Positions 1 through 5,557 of a stretch of DNA of 10,821 bases are shown here, one piece after another (within the stretch, counting starts at the first letter, position 1; each line of letters opens with the position of its first letter). The notes below the pieces were generated by a model, which saw only the letters and a program-made list of their open reading frames with translations, did not search any database and had not been told where the DNA came from. A program made the position numbers and the translations under genes. The stretch spans positions 1 through 10,821 of the forward strand of contig JACRBR010000113.1 in the NCBI GenBank assembly GCA_016213125.1, written 5' to 3'. Source of the DNA: Chloroflexota bacterium (GTDB lineage: Bacteria; Chloroflexota; Dehalococcoidia; DSTF01; JACRBR01).

Positions 1-54
1 ATTCCCCAATCCATGGGCGGCGATAGGGAGTCGCGCGGAAGGATCGGTGTGGCG

Positions 55-729
55 ATGACAGCGGTAGCTGGAACAAGACGCTTTCCGATCAGGCCCGTGG
101 CTGTGGGCCTTGCGGCCGTTGTCGCCGCCATGGGTCTGCTCGTCGTCGGCTGGCTCGCCTGGGCCGCCCTCCAACCAAAGCCGGCCGGGTTCGCTCCGGG
201 CGCCGGCGGCGGTGTTACCAGCCCCGGCCAACCCTCGAATGGTGTCCAGTACACCGTCGATGCGAGGAACCGCAGGGACTGGGCGTACTTCAACTTCCGT
301 CAGGGCTCGACTGTCTCGACCTCTCAGGACTCCCTTGATTGGGACTTGGCGTTCCGCCGCACCGACCTGCTCACCAACAGCGGTGACGCGAACCCTCGCG
401 GCCAGGGTGGAGCGTTGGATCTGCAGAAGGTCCCTCTTGCTGAAGCAATCGTGCCCGACGGTGGCTACCTGCCCGACCGCACACACGAAGATCGTGGGCT
501 TGAGAATCCCGCGCTGCACAAGTGGTACAGCTACAATTGGACCACCCACATCATCACCAGCAAGGAGCACACGTACGCGCTGCGGACGGCGACGGGCGAG
601 GTCGTGTTGCTGACCTTTATCTCCTACTACTGCGACGACGGCTCTTCCGGCTGCGTCACCTTTAGCTACACCTGGCCGACGGACCGCTCGCCGTCGGGCG
701 GCGTGGCCGAACGGACACCATCTCAGTAG
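55..729 (+). CDS. Membrane-anchored HmuY-like beta-sheet protein
   Basis: A 224-residue protein with one N-terminal membrane helix (about residues 12-38) preceded by arginines, so the body should lie outside the membrane. A Gly/Pro-rich linker (about 39-62) leads to a soluble domain (about 65-208). This domain carries the pattern of HmuY-like proteins: a DWAYFNF-type opening, a DWDLAF strand, a Gly-rich stretch, then a string of beta strands with YALRT and LLTFISYYCD. HmuY of Porphyromonas is a heme-binding protein, but heme ligands cannot be assigned here; four histidines lie at about 144-172 and two cysteines at about 193 and 200 could form a disulfide. I chose the ATG at 55 because GGAAGGA lies 11 bases upstream; the in-frame ATG at 13 would add 14 polar residues before the anchor and has no visible ribosome site. 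The frame is open to the window edge, so a start further upstream cannot be excluded. The family call is moderate and heme binding is unproven. Confidence 0.6.
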   Translation: MTAVAGTRRFPIRPVAVGLAAVVAAMGLLVVGWLAWAALQPKPAGFAPGAGGGVTSPGQPSNGVQYTVDARNRRDWAYFNFRQGSTVSTSQDSLDWDLAFRRTDLLTNSGDANPRGQGGALDLQKVPLAEAIVPDGGYLPDRTHEDRGLENPALHKWYSYNWTTHIITSKEHTYALRTATGEVVLLTFISYYCDDGSSGCVTFSYTWPTDRSPSGGVAERTPSQ

Positions 730-865
730 GGAACACCCAGCCGCGCAGGATTCCAGCACCACGGTCGTCCATGGGTGCGCAGGTCCCTCGTGGGAATGGA
801 CACGACTCGCCCAGGTGTCATGAAGCCGGTGGCGGCGGAATGCGGCGGCGACGGAGGGTGAGAAT

Positions 866-941
866 TGGCACGCCCGGAGGGATTCGAACCCCCGACCCTC
901 GGTTCCGAAGACCGATGCTCTATCCGCTGAGCTACGGGCGC
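866..941 (-). tRNA. tRNA-Arg (anticodon TCG)
   Basis: On the minus strand the sequence folds as a complete cloverleaf: acceptor GCGCCCG with CGGGCGT (one G-U pair), D stem GCTC/GAGC, anticodon stem TCGGT/ACCGA around the loop CTTCGGA (anticodon TCG, reading CGA arginine codons), and T arm GGGGG-TTCGAAT-CCCTC. The discriminator is G and the 3' CCA is encoded at 868-866. It lies 42 bp downstream of the stop of the tandem-domain membrane protein on the same strand. A possible extended -10 box sits just upstream, so it may have its own promoter. Confidence 0.96.
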
Positions 942-951
942 GTGCTCACTG

Positions 952-960
952 AGTGTACCA
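952..960 (-). promoter_or_regulatory. Possible extended -10 promoter of tRNA-Arg
   Basis: On the minus strand TGGTACACT (960 to 952) reads as an extended -10 element, with TG one base before TACACT. Ten bases separate it from the first tRNA base, giving a predicted leader of about three bases. No good -35 hexamer is present 16-18 bp upstream, which is expected to matter less for extended -10 promoters. Called by eye. Confidence 0.4.
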
Positions 961-983
961 ACGCAGGCCGGGGCTTCGGGAGG

Positions 984-2069
984 TTAGCGTTCGTCGCGGA
1001 CCTGGACGTCGATGCGGGTGTAGTCGTCGTCGAGCTGGAAGACGCCGACTACGATCTCTCCGGTGAGCTGGAGGTCCGCGTCGGAGAAGCGGATAGCCTG
1101 TGCGTCCTCGAGGGCGGCTTCGCTGGCATCCGCGTCCTCGACATCGAGATCGGCTTCGTCGAGGTGATCGCGCAGGGCGTCGAGCACGTCATCGGCGGCG
1201 TCCTTCGTGATGTAAGACAAGGCGAACGACTTTGAGCCAGGCTCCTTCTGATACGCGGACTCGATGAGGAGCGCGCCTTCGTACCCCGGCACCTCGTCCG
1301 GAAAGTCCGGCGGTGTGGCGCGCGCGTCGATCGGCTCAAATGGGTCGGGCACGCGGCCCTCGGCGCCGGACGCGTTCTGGATGCTCGTGAGGATGGTTGT
1401 GCGTTCGCCGTCGGCGGATCCGGTGATCAAGACGACGCCAGAGAGATCCGCGTCGTCCGTGTTGCGGTACTGGTACAGCGTGGTTTCGGCGCCGTCCTGC
1501 CCGACCTCCACCTGCCACGGGTCGGTGTCGAACAGCTCCTTCATCGAGGCGGCGACGGTGTCGCGGTCATCGTCGACGTCCTGGACGACGATGTAGCCGA
1601 TGTTCGGATCCTGGATCTGCGCGACCGACGCCACGACCTCGGCGCCGTCGTAGCTGGGGACGCCGTCCGGGTAGCCGGGCGGAAAGGCGCCTTCGTACCG
1701 CAGCGTCGTCGTACCGTCGTTGCTCTGGGTGAAGGCGTGGAGCAGGTTGGTGGTGTCGGCGGTGACGCGCCCGTCGTCATCACCGCCGCCGCCCACCAGG
1801 AACCACATCAGCGCTGCGACTGCCGCGGCAGGCACAGCGGCGGCAACGATCAGTCCCCAGACGGGGATGCCGCGCGGTGGGCGTGCAAATGTTGCTGTGT
1901 CGGCGGCGGACGTCGGGCCGCCCTCTTCGCCAATGACTTCGTACGCGTATCCCCCCGGAGTGACGGTGCCAGGTGGCTCAGCGGCGTCTGCGGGCGCGAT
2001 GGCCTCGTCCACCGGCGGCGGCAACGAGGCTTCGTCCTCAGGCTCCGCCGGGGTTATCTCGTCGGGCAC
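984..2069 (-). CDS. Single-helix anchored protein with two tandem copies of one domain, unknown function
   Basis: A 361-residue protein that I cannot assign to a named family. An acidic, Pro/Ala-rich cytoplasmic part (about 1-68) is followed by one strong membrane helix (about 69-92), a Gly/Asp-rich linker, and two extracytoplasmic repeats (about 129-231 and 242-359). Each repeat opens with a related motif (PPGYPDGVPSYDGAE and PPDFPDEVPGYEGAL) and continues with the same order of strand, helix and strand: an AYQ/AQIQ strand, a helix with DTVAASMKELF or DDVLDALRDHL, and a final strand with LITGS or VVGVF. The body is very acidic. The start is the GTG at 2069, with AAGGA four bases upstream of it. 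A longer frame from an ATG at 2135 would place its first 22 codons inside tRNA-His and is rejected. The gene sits between tRNA-His and tRNA-Arg on the same strand, so it may share the tRNA transcript. Confidence 0.75.
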   Translation of the reverse strand: MPDEITPAEPEDEASLPPPVDEAIAPADAAEPPGTVTPGGYAYEVIGEEGGPTSAADTATFARPPRGIPVWGLIVAAAVPAAAVAALMWFLVGGGGDDDGRVTADTTNLLHAFTQSNDGTTTLRYEGAFPPGYPDGVPSYDGAEVVASVAQIQDPNIGYIVVQDVDDDRDTVAASMKELFDTDPWQVEVGQDGAETTLYQYRNTDDADLSGVVLITGSADGERTTILTSIQNASGAEGRVPDPFEPIDARATPPDFPDEVPGYEGALLIESAYQKEPGSKSFALSYITKDAADDVLDALRDHLDEADLDVEDADASEAALEDAQAIRFSDADLQLTGEIVVGVFQLDDDYTRIDVQVRDER

Positions 2070-2092
2070 GGGATCCTTTCGAGGGAGGGGAA

Positions 2093-2168
2093 TGGGGTGG
2101 ACGGAGGGATTTGAACCCTCGATCTCCAGGGCCACAACCTGGCGCCTTAACCGCTAGGCCACGCCCAC
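2093..2168 (-). tRNA. tRNA-His (anticodon GTG)
   Basis: On the minus strand a full cloverleaf is visible: acceptor GTGGGCG with CGTCCAC, D stem GCCT/AGGC, anticodon stem CCAGG/CCTGG around TTGTGGC (anticodon GTG), and T arm GAGGG-TTCAAAT-CCCTC. Histidine identity is supported by the discriminator C73 and by an encoded G just before the acceptor (position 2169), which would be the special G-1 that pairs with C73. The 3' CCA is encoded at 2095-2093. The next gene starts only 23 bp downstream, and dut lies 108 bp upstream on the same strand. Confidence 0.96.
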
Positions 2169-2189
2169 CACGCGTACGGCGGAACGGCG

Positions 2190-2216
2190 AAAAAATGCCC
2201 TGCGCTTGGGCCGCAG
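2190..2216 (-). terminator. Weak intrinsic terminator or attenuator-like hairpin between dut and tRNA-His
   Basis: On the minus strand the sequence can fold as GCCC-AAGCGCA-GGGC (2211 to 2197) followed by A and six T residues (2195-2190). An alternative hairpin CTGCG-GCCCAAG-CGCAG (2216 to 2200) uses overlapping bases. The T tract is the only one in the window next to a stem. It would end dut transcripts before tRNA-His, but it also lies downstream of the candidate tRNA promoter, which makes its role unclear. The stems are short. Confidence 0.4.
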
Positions 2217-2241
2217 AGCTTGTGCCGTCCGAACCTGCTGA

Positions 2242-2271
2242 AGTCTATCAGCGGCGCTCGAACCCCTGCAA
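2242..2271 (-). promoter_or_regulatory. Candidate promoter for tRNA-His and the downstream gene
   Basis: Minus-strand TTGCAG (2271 to 2266) and TAGACT (2247 to 2242) are separated by 18 bp, fitting a housekeeping sigma factor promoter. It lies just after the dut stop codon and would give a leader of about 65 bases before tRNA-His. The -10 hexamer TAGACT is identical to that proposed for the acyl-CoA dehydrogenase gene in this window. A hairpin with six U residues lies between this promoter and the tRNA. Confidence 0.4.
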
Positions 2272-2276
2272 GCTTG

Positions 2277-2708
2277 CTAGCGGCCGGTGGAGCCGTGGCC
2301 GCCATCGCCGCGGGCGGTCTCCGTGAGCTCCGCCACCTCCACCGATACGGCTTCGGCGAGCGGGGCGATCACGAGCTGGGCGATCCGGTCGCCATTGCGC
2401 AGCTCGTAGGGAGCACACCCGCCGAACGTCCACATGGTGACCAGCAGCTCCCCCCGGTAGTCGGCGTCTATGGTCCCGAAGGCGACTCCGAGCCCCTTCG
2501 AGGAGAGCCCGGAGCGCGGACGAACCTGCGCGTCGAACCCGTAGGGGAATTCGATGGCGATCCCGCAGGGAATCATCCGTGGTGTCTCCGTGAGCACTAC
2601 CGCTTCATCGAGGCATGCGTAAAGATCGAAGCCAGAGGCGCCGGGCGTGGCCCGGACGGGGAGCCGCGCCCGGGGGTGCAGCCGCCGTATTTTCAGTTCG
2701 ATACTCAT
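2277..2708 (-). CDS. dut: Deoxyuridine 5'-triphosphate nucleotidohydrolase (dUTPase)
   Basis: A 143-residue trimeric-type dUTPase, which hydrolyses dUTP to dUMP and pyrophosphate, keeping uracil out of DNA and supplying dUMP for thymidylate synthesis in the cytoplasm. All five family motifs are present in order: motif 1 GASGFDLYA (23-31), motif 2 RPRSGLSSKG (63-72), motif 3 GTIDADYRGE (78-87, with the conserved aspartates), motif 4 GDRIAQLVI (106-114) and motif 5 RGDGGHGSTG (133-142). Motif 5 has His138 where most homologues have Phe stacking on uracil; Mycobacterium tuberculosis dUTPase is known to use His here. Length is normal for the family. The ATG at 2708 matches the usual N-terminus (MSIELKIRRL); a longer open frame upstream lacks family sequence. 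No Shine-Dalgarno is visible and a TAGGCT box sits 8 bases upstream of the ATG, so the mRNA may be leaderless. It is divergent from the beta-lactamase-like gene. Confidence 0.96.
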   Translation of the reverse strand: MSIELKIRRLHPRARLPVRATPGASGFDLYACLDEAVVLTETPRMIPCGIAIEFPYGFDAQVRPRSGLSSKGLGVAFGTIDADYRGELLVTMWTFGGCAPYELRNGDRIAQLVIAPLAEAVSVEVAELTETARGDGGHGSTGR

Positions 2709-2716
2709 ACCGGCGC

Positions 2717-2722
2717 AGCCTA
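2717..2722 (-). promoter_or_regulatory. Possible -10 box for leaderless dut mRNA
   Basis: Minus-strand TAGGCT (2722 to 2717) ends 8 bases before the dut ATG, so transcription would begin at or next to the start codon. No ribosome site is present between them. No clear -35 box is seen at the proper distance, which lowers confidence. Confidence 0.35.
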
Positions 2723-2802
2723 GCAGCGCGCGGCTCGTTGATCTATGCGGGCGAAGAGCCGTCCACTGGCGGGACGGAACGGGACACGGAGGTCCAACAC
2801 CC

Positions 2803-4128
2803 TTGAAATTCCTCGCGGGGCTGGTTGTAGTCATTGCCGCGGTCGCGTTTGGCGGCGCGGCGATCTACCTGTACTCCGATCATGAAGCCGACGCGGGCGG
2901 GCTGGACATTCGCCTGACACCAACGGTGCGCGCCACGAAGACGCCCTTGTTTCGCACCCCGGGCGCCGGTGCCACGGCTACCCCCGCCTCCAGCGCGAAG
3001 TTCGTGCCGTGGAGCTACCCCGCAGCGGCGGGGCCCGGCGTGATGTCCGCCGAATGCAGCGGCAGGGGCCAGAATTCCGTGAAGATGTTCCTGCTCTGGA
3101 ATGCATCCGGCGCGGGAATCCAGTACCTGGACTTCAGCGTGCAGAACAACGGGTTCGCGCCCGGAACCTTTCTCAGCTTCGGCCCGTTCGACAGGGAAGG
3201 TTGGGGCTACGCGATTGAAGGCGTGCGGCAGGATACGACGCACATCGCCCGCGTGAACACCTGGACGGGCACGAAGTGGGCGCCCAGCTACCCGCTGCAG
3301 TTCCGCACGCCCATCTGCGATGCGGCCGCCGTCGAGCCTTCACCGAGAGCGGACATGCTCGCACTTCGAGACCGCCTGGGTGGCACGATCTTCAGCAGCG
3401 GTATCAATGCCGCGGTCGCAATCACGGACCTGCAGACGGGCGAGACGATCGACGTGAACGGCACCGACCCGCGGCTCCCGGGCTGCACGCTGAACCTCTT
3501 CGTGATCATGTCGGTTGTGCAGGAGCTGCAGGTCGGGACGGTCACCGAAGGGGATGCGGGCGACATCATCGCGCAGACCATCAACCGCTCCGACCCGATC
3601 CTTGCGCGGCGGATGCTGCGGGACTGGGTGGGAGACAACAACCTGTACCGGGGACTGGACAGGATGAACGTGTACCTGCAGGCGCTGGGCATGACGGCCA
3701 CGATCATGGACCATCCGCCTGCATACCCGGAGGAGTCGCTGCACAACGACGCGAGCTTTAACAACAGCACGACGGCGCGAGACGCGAACAAGGCGCTGCG
3801 AACGCTCTGGGACGGCGGCGTTGTCTCGCCGCAGTGGCGGGACTACCTGCTACAGAAAATGACGCTGGTGAAGCCGGGACTGCAGTACATCATCGGCAGT
3901 GCGGGCTATGGCGCCACGCGCTCGCACAAAAACGGCTTCCTGTACGAGCAGGGGTGGGCGGACAACGATATCGGCATCGTCTGGTTCGAGCGCGGCGGCA
4001 AGCGGTACGGCTACGCTATCTCCTTCTACTCCCAGTACCTGCGCGGCAAGTACGACGCCATCCCGCTGGCCCAGGACGTGGCGGCGATCGCCTACGACTG
4101 GTTCGCCGCCCGCTACGGGGCTCCCTGA
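2803..4128 (+). CDS. Membrane-anchored class A beta-lactamase-fold protein with degenerate active site
   Basis: A 441-residue protein. An N-terminal helix (about 4-24) acts as signal anchor, followed by a Thr/Pro/Ala-rich linker, an all-beta Ig-like domain (about 66-180, ending in FRTPICD) and a class A beta-lactamase/transpeptidase-like domain (about 190-441). The last is recognised from AVAITDLQTGETIDVNG, the long helix after the first motif, the TTARDANKAL helix and the HKNGF motif. The active site is damaged: the SxxK motif reads CTLN (Cys228 at the nucleophile, Asn231 at the lysine), SDN reads SDP (263-265), and KTG reads KNG (376-378). Ser263 and Lys376 are retained. Ordinary penicillin-binding or beta-lactamase chemistry is therefore unlikely; a role in binding cell-wall material or another ligand is an inference. 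The start is the TTG at 2803, with GGAGGT ten bases upstream; the longer frame from 2647 overlaps dut antisense and would hide the anchor helix. Confidence 0.8.
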   Translation: MKFLAGLVVVIAAVAFGGAAIYLYSDHEADAGGLDIRLTPTVRATKTPLFRTPGAGATATPASSAKFVPWSYPAAAGPGVMSAECSGRGQNSVKMFLLWNASGAGIQYLDFSVQNNGFAPGTFLSFGPFDREGWGYAIEGVRQDTTHIARVNTWTGTKWAPSYPLQFRTPICDAAAVEPSPRADMLALRDRLGGTIFSSGINAAVAITDLQTGETIDVNGTDPRLPGCTLNLFVIMSVVQELQVGTVTEGDAGDIIAQTINRSDPILARRMLRDWVGDNNLYRGLDRMNVYLQALGMTATIMDHPPAYPEESLHNDASFNNSTTARDANKALRTLWDGGVVSPQWRDYLLQKMTLVKPGLQYIIGSAGYGATRSHKNGFLYEQGWADNDIGIVWFERGGKRYGYAISFYSQYLRGKYDAIPLAQDVAAIAYDWFAARYGAP

Positions 4129-4186
4129 CCAGACGTCGTCGGGCTTCCGCGGCCAGAACCCACGCCGATATGGCCTCCCTCGGGTT

Positions 4187-4200
4187 CGGGTATGCACCCG
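4187..4200 (+). repeat. Small inverted repeat upstream of the XRE regulator gene
   Basis: CGGGT-ATGC-ACCCG is a perfect 5-bp inverted repeat with a 4-base spacer, 29 bp upstream of the candidate -10 box of the regulator gene. It could be an operator for the XRE protein or a chance hairpin; it has no T tract, so it is a poor terminator for the gene ending at 4128. Confidence 0.25.
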
Positions 4201-4229
4201 GTGTATCGCACTGGCTCCGTCGGGCGATC

Positions 4230-4235
4230 TAAACT
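4230..4235 (+). promoter_or_regulatory. Candidate -10 box for leaderless XRE regulator mRNA
   Basis: TAAACT ends exactly six bases before the ATG at 4242, which places the expected transcription start on the A of the start codon. No Shine-Dalgarno sequence precedes the gene. The best upstream -35 candidate is TCGCAC at 4206-4211 with an 18-bp spacer, which is weak. Confidence 0.5.
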
Positions 4236-4241
4236 GTGGGC

Positions 4242-4685
4242 ATGCCGGAACGCGACGAAGTCCAGATCGCACGCTGGGACGCCATCAGAGAGCAGGTCGG
4301 AGACGGGCTGCGCCAGATGCGCGGCCACGGCCGTTCGCAGGCGCAGCTTGCGTACGAGATGGACGAGCTGGGCTTCCACGTCAGCCAGAGCATGGTCTCG
4401 CGTTACGAACAGGGTCAGGGGGAAGTGCCCCTCTCGCTGGAGCGCATGGTGGGCTGGGCGCTTTGCTGCGACGCGCTCAGTTCCGGGCACCTTCGCGAGA
4501 TGCTGGAGCTTGGCGGCTATTCGCTCCCGTGGACGATCGGCGACATGAAGCAGTTCGACCTGTTGCTGCGCAAGTTCCGGTCGATGTCTCGTGCCGACCA
4601 GATGGTGCTGCGACGCCGGATGCTCTGGCACCTGCTTGGCGTGCAACCGCGTCCGCTGGGCGCCGCGAGGGAGCTGGCGCTGTGA
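4242..4685 (+). CDS. XRE-family (Cro/C1-type) helix-turn-helix regulator
   Basis: A 147-residue DNA-binding protein. A helix-turn-helix domain spans about residues 15-75: the first helices carry VGDGLRQMRG and SQAQLAYEMDELG, and the recognition helix region is VSQSMVSRYEQG (47-58), a typical Cro/C1 signature. An insertion (DELGFHVS) lengthens the turn. The C-terminal part (about 80-147) is helical and rich in Arg, Leu and Met, with no recognised ligand domain; it may mediate dimerisation. The ATG at 4242 is preferred over a GTG two codons earlier because a TAAACT box positions transcription start on this ATG. Its stop overlaps the start of the following ImmA-like gene by four bases (GTGA), so the two proteins are very probably made together. 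In known XRE/ImmA pairs the partner protease removes the repressor; here the partner seems to have lost that activity. Confidence 0.85.
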   Translation: MPERDEVQIARWDAIREQVGDGLRQMRGHGRSQAQLAYEMDELGFHVSQSMVSRYEQGQGEVPLSLERMVGWALCCDALSSGHLREMLELGGYSLPWTIGDMKQFDLLLRKFRSMSRADQMVLRRRMLWHLLGVQPRPLGAARELAL

Positions 4686-5308
4686 CCATGAACGTGCTCG
4701 AACTAGACGACACCAGGCGCCAACTACGCGATCGGCTGCGTGCGATGCCGGACGTCGGCGACCCGCGTGCCGGCGTGCGCCGCATGCGGGCGCTGCTGCA
4801 GGAGATGGGCGTGCAGTGCGATGACACCGCCGAGCTGGAGGACGCGGACGCGATCCTGCTGACCTCGGGCCGCGGCATGGAGGCGCTGATCGCCTCGCGG
4901 CTGGACGATGACCAGCGCCACCAGGCCTATTCGCGCATCGTCGCACGGCTGATAATCGGGCAGATGCACGAGCCCATCGACGCCAAGATCGAGTACCACT
5001 CCAAGCACTCGACGATCTCCCGCCAGGAGAAGGAAGAGGACGCGGCGGTGGCGAAGTTCGCGACGGCGCTGGCGGAAGGCAATCTCAACCTGGCGCCGCG
5101 GCCACTGTATGAGGACGTCCCGAAGCTGACTTTGGCGTTCACCCCTCGCACCGCCGCGCTGTCGACGCTCGGTGGCATGCACCTGTGGTCGGACTACTGG
5201 TACCGGCGCAGCACGATGTACCGCTGGTGGCGCTCGCGAAGAGACGTCTCATCGGCGATCAAGCGGGTGTGCGTCATCCTGAACCCGCGGCGCCCAGCCG
5301 CCGCCTGA
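4682..5308 (+). CDS. ImmA/IrrE-like protein lacking the HExxH zinc site
   Basis: A 208-residue protein. The layout matches ImmA/IrrE-type metallopeptidases: a strand with DAILLTSGRG, a beta segment with ALIASRL, then QRHQAYSRIVARLIIG (78-93) in the place of the family's RFTxAHELGHLLLG helix, and an E-rich helix EKEEDAAVAKFATALAEG (116-133) matching the EANxFAxxLL helix. The two zinc histidines and catalytic glutamate of HExxH are replaced by Arg85, Ile86 and Arg89 (RIVAR), so it should not be a zinc protease. Past residue 140 the sequence is Arg/Trp-rich (YWYRRSTMYRWWRSRRD) and not recognised. The GTG at 4682 is chosen because GAGGGAG lies eight bases upstream and the GTGA overlap with the regulator's stop suggests translational coupling; the ATG at 4688 is an alternative. 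The fold assignment is by pattern and moderately sure. Confidence 0.6.
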   Translation: MTMNVLELDDTRRQLRDRLRAMPDVGDPRAGVRRMRALLQEMGVQCDDTAELEDADAILLTSGRGMEALIASRLDDDQRHQAYSRIVARLIIGQMHEPIDAKIEYHSKHSTISRQEKEEDAAVAKFATALAEGNLNLAPRPLYEDVPKLTLAFTPRTAALSTLGGMHLWSDYWYRRSTMYRWWRSRRDVSSAIKRVCVILNPRRPAAA

Positions 5309-5557
5309 ACGCTGACCCCAAAATTCGTCCTGGCTGTCGTTTCCGCCCACGGCCCGCCGTGTGGTCGCTGCTCCGGGATTGGGTGAGCGAGACCAGCGGG
5401 AGCCGCATACTGTCATGCCGAAGCGACTCTAGCTTCCCCTCCGGTTCATTTGCACCATGGTTAAAGAAAGCCGCTCGCCCCTGAGCCGGGCGTGCCGCAT
5501 GCTGTGCCGGGCGCACGCTCAACACCGAAGAGAATGCTCAGTACGCAGGAGTCCAGG
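5309..5557. other. 249-bp gap between the regulator pair and the LLM oxidoreductase
   Basis: No convincing gene is seen here. A short hairpin CACGG-CCCG-CCGTG (5348-5361) follows the ImmA-like stop but lacks a T tract, so it is only a possible terminator. Near the right end GCCGGGCG is repeated directly (5485-5492 and 5506-5513) and GCGTGC/GCACGC (5490-5495, 5513-5518) can pair around a 17-base loop. The promoter of the following gene should lie here, but no well-spaced -35/-10 pair stands out. Confidence 0.5.
5547..5551 (+). promoter_or_regulatory. Ribosome binding site fixing the LLM oxidoreductase start
   Basis: AGGAG lies six bases before the ATG at 5558. This favours 5558 over the in-frame ATGs at 5492 and 5534, which have no comparable site. 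Confidence 0.75.

Noticed and set aside
984..1235. Plus-strand frame 771-1235 beginning near tRNA-Arg
   Set aside because: Its N-terminal part (GTPGGIRTPDPRFRRPMLYPLSYG) is the classic false translation of an antisense tRNA, and the rest is antisense to the membrane protein gene.
1720..2157. Plus-strand frame opposite the membrane protein gene and tRNA-His
   Set aside because: It ends in GWTEGFEPSISRATTWRLNR, again antisense tRNA translation; low-complexity Ser/Ala/Gly content shows it is a shadow.
2268..2277. GCAAGCTTGC 10-bp palindrome at the end of dut
   Set aside because: Short, overlaps the dut stop and the proposed -35 region, with no second copy; probably chance.
2647..2802. Longer N-terminus for the beta-lactamase-like protein
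   Set aside because: These 52 codons run antisense through dut, have no ribosome site and would bury the signal-anchor helix.
3899..4681. Frame joined upstream of the ImmA-like protein
   Set aside because: It is an out-of-frame reading of the beta-lactamase-like and XRE genes; the real gene starts at the GTG at 4682 with its own ribosome site.
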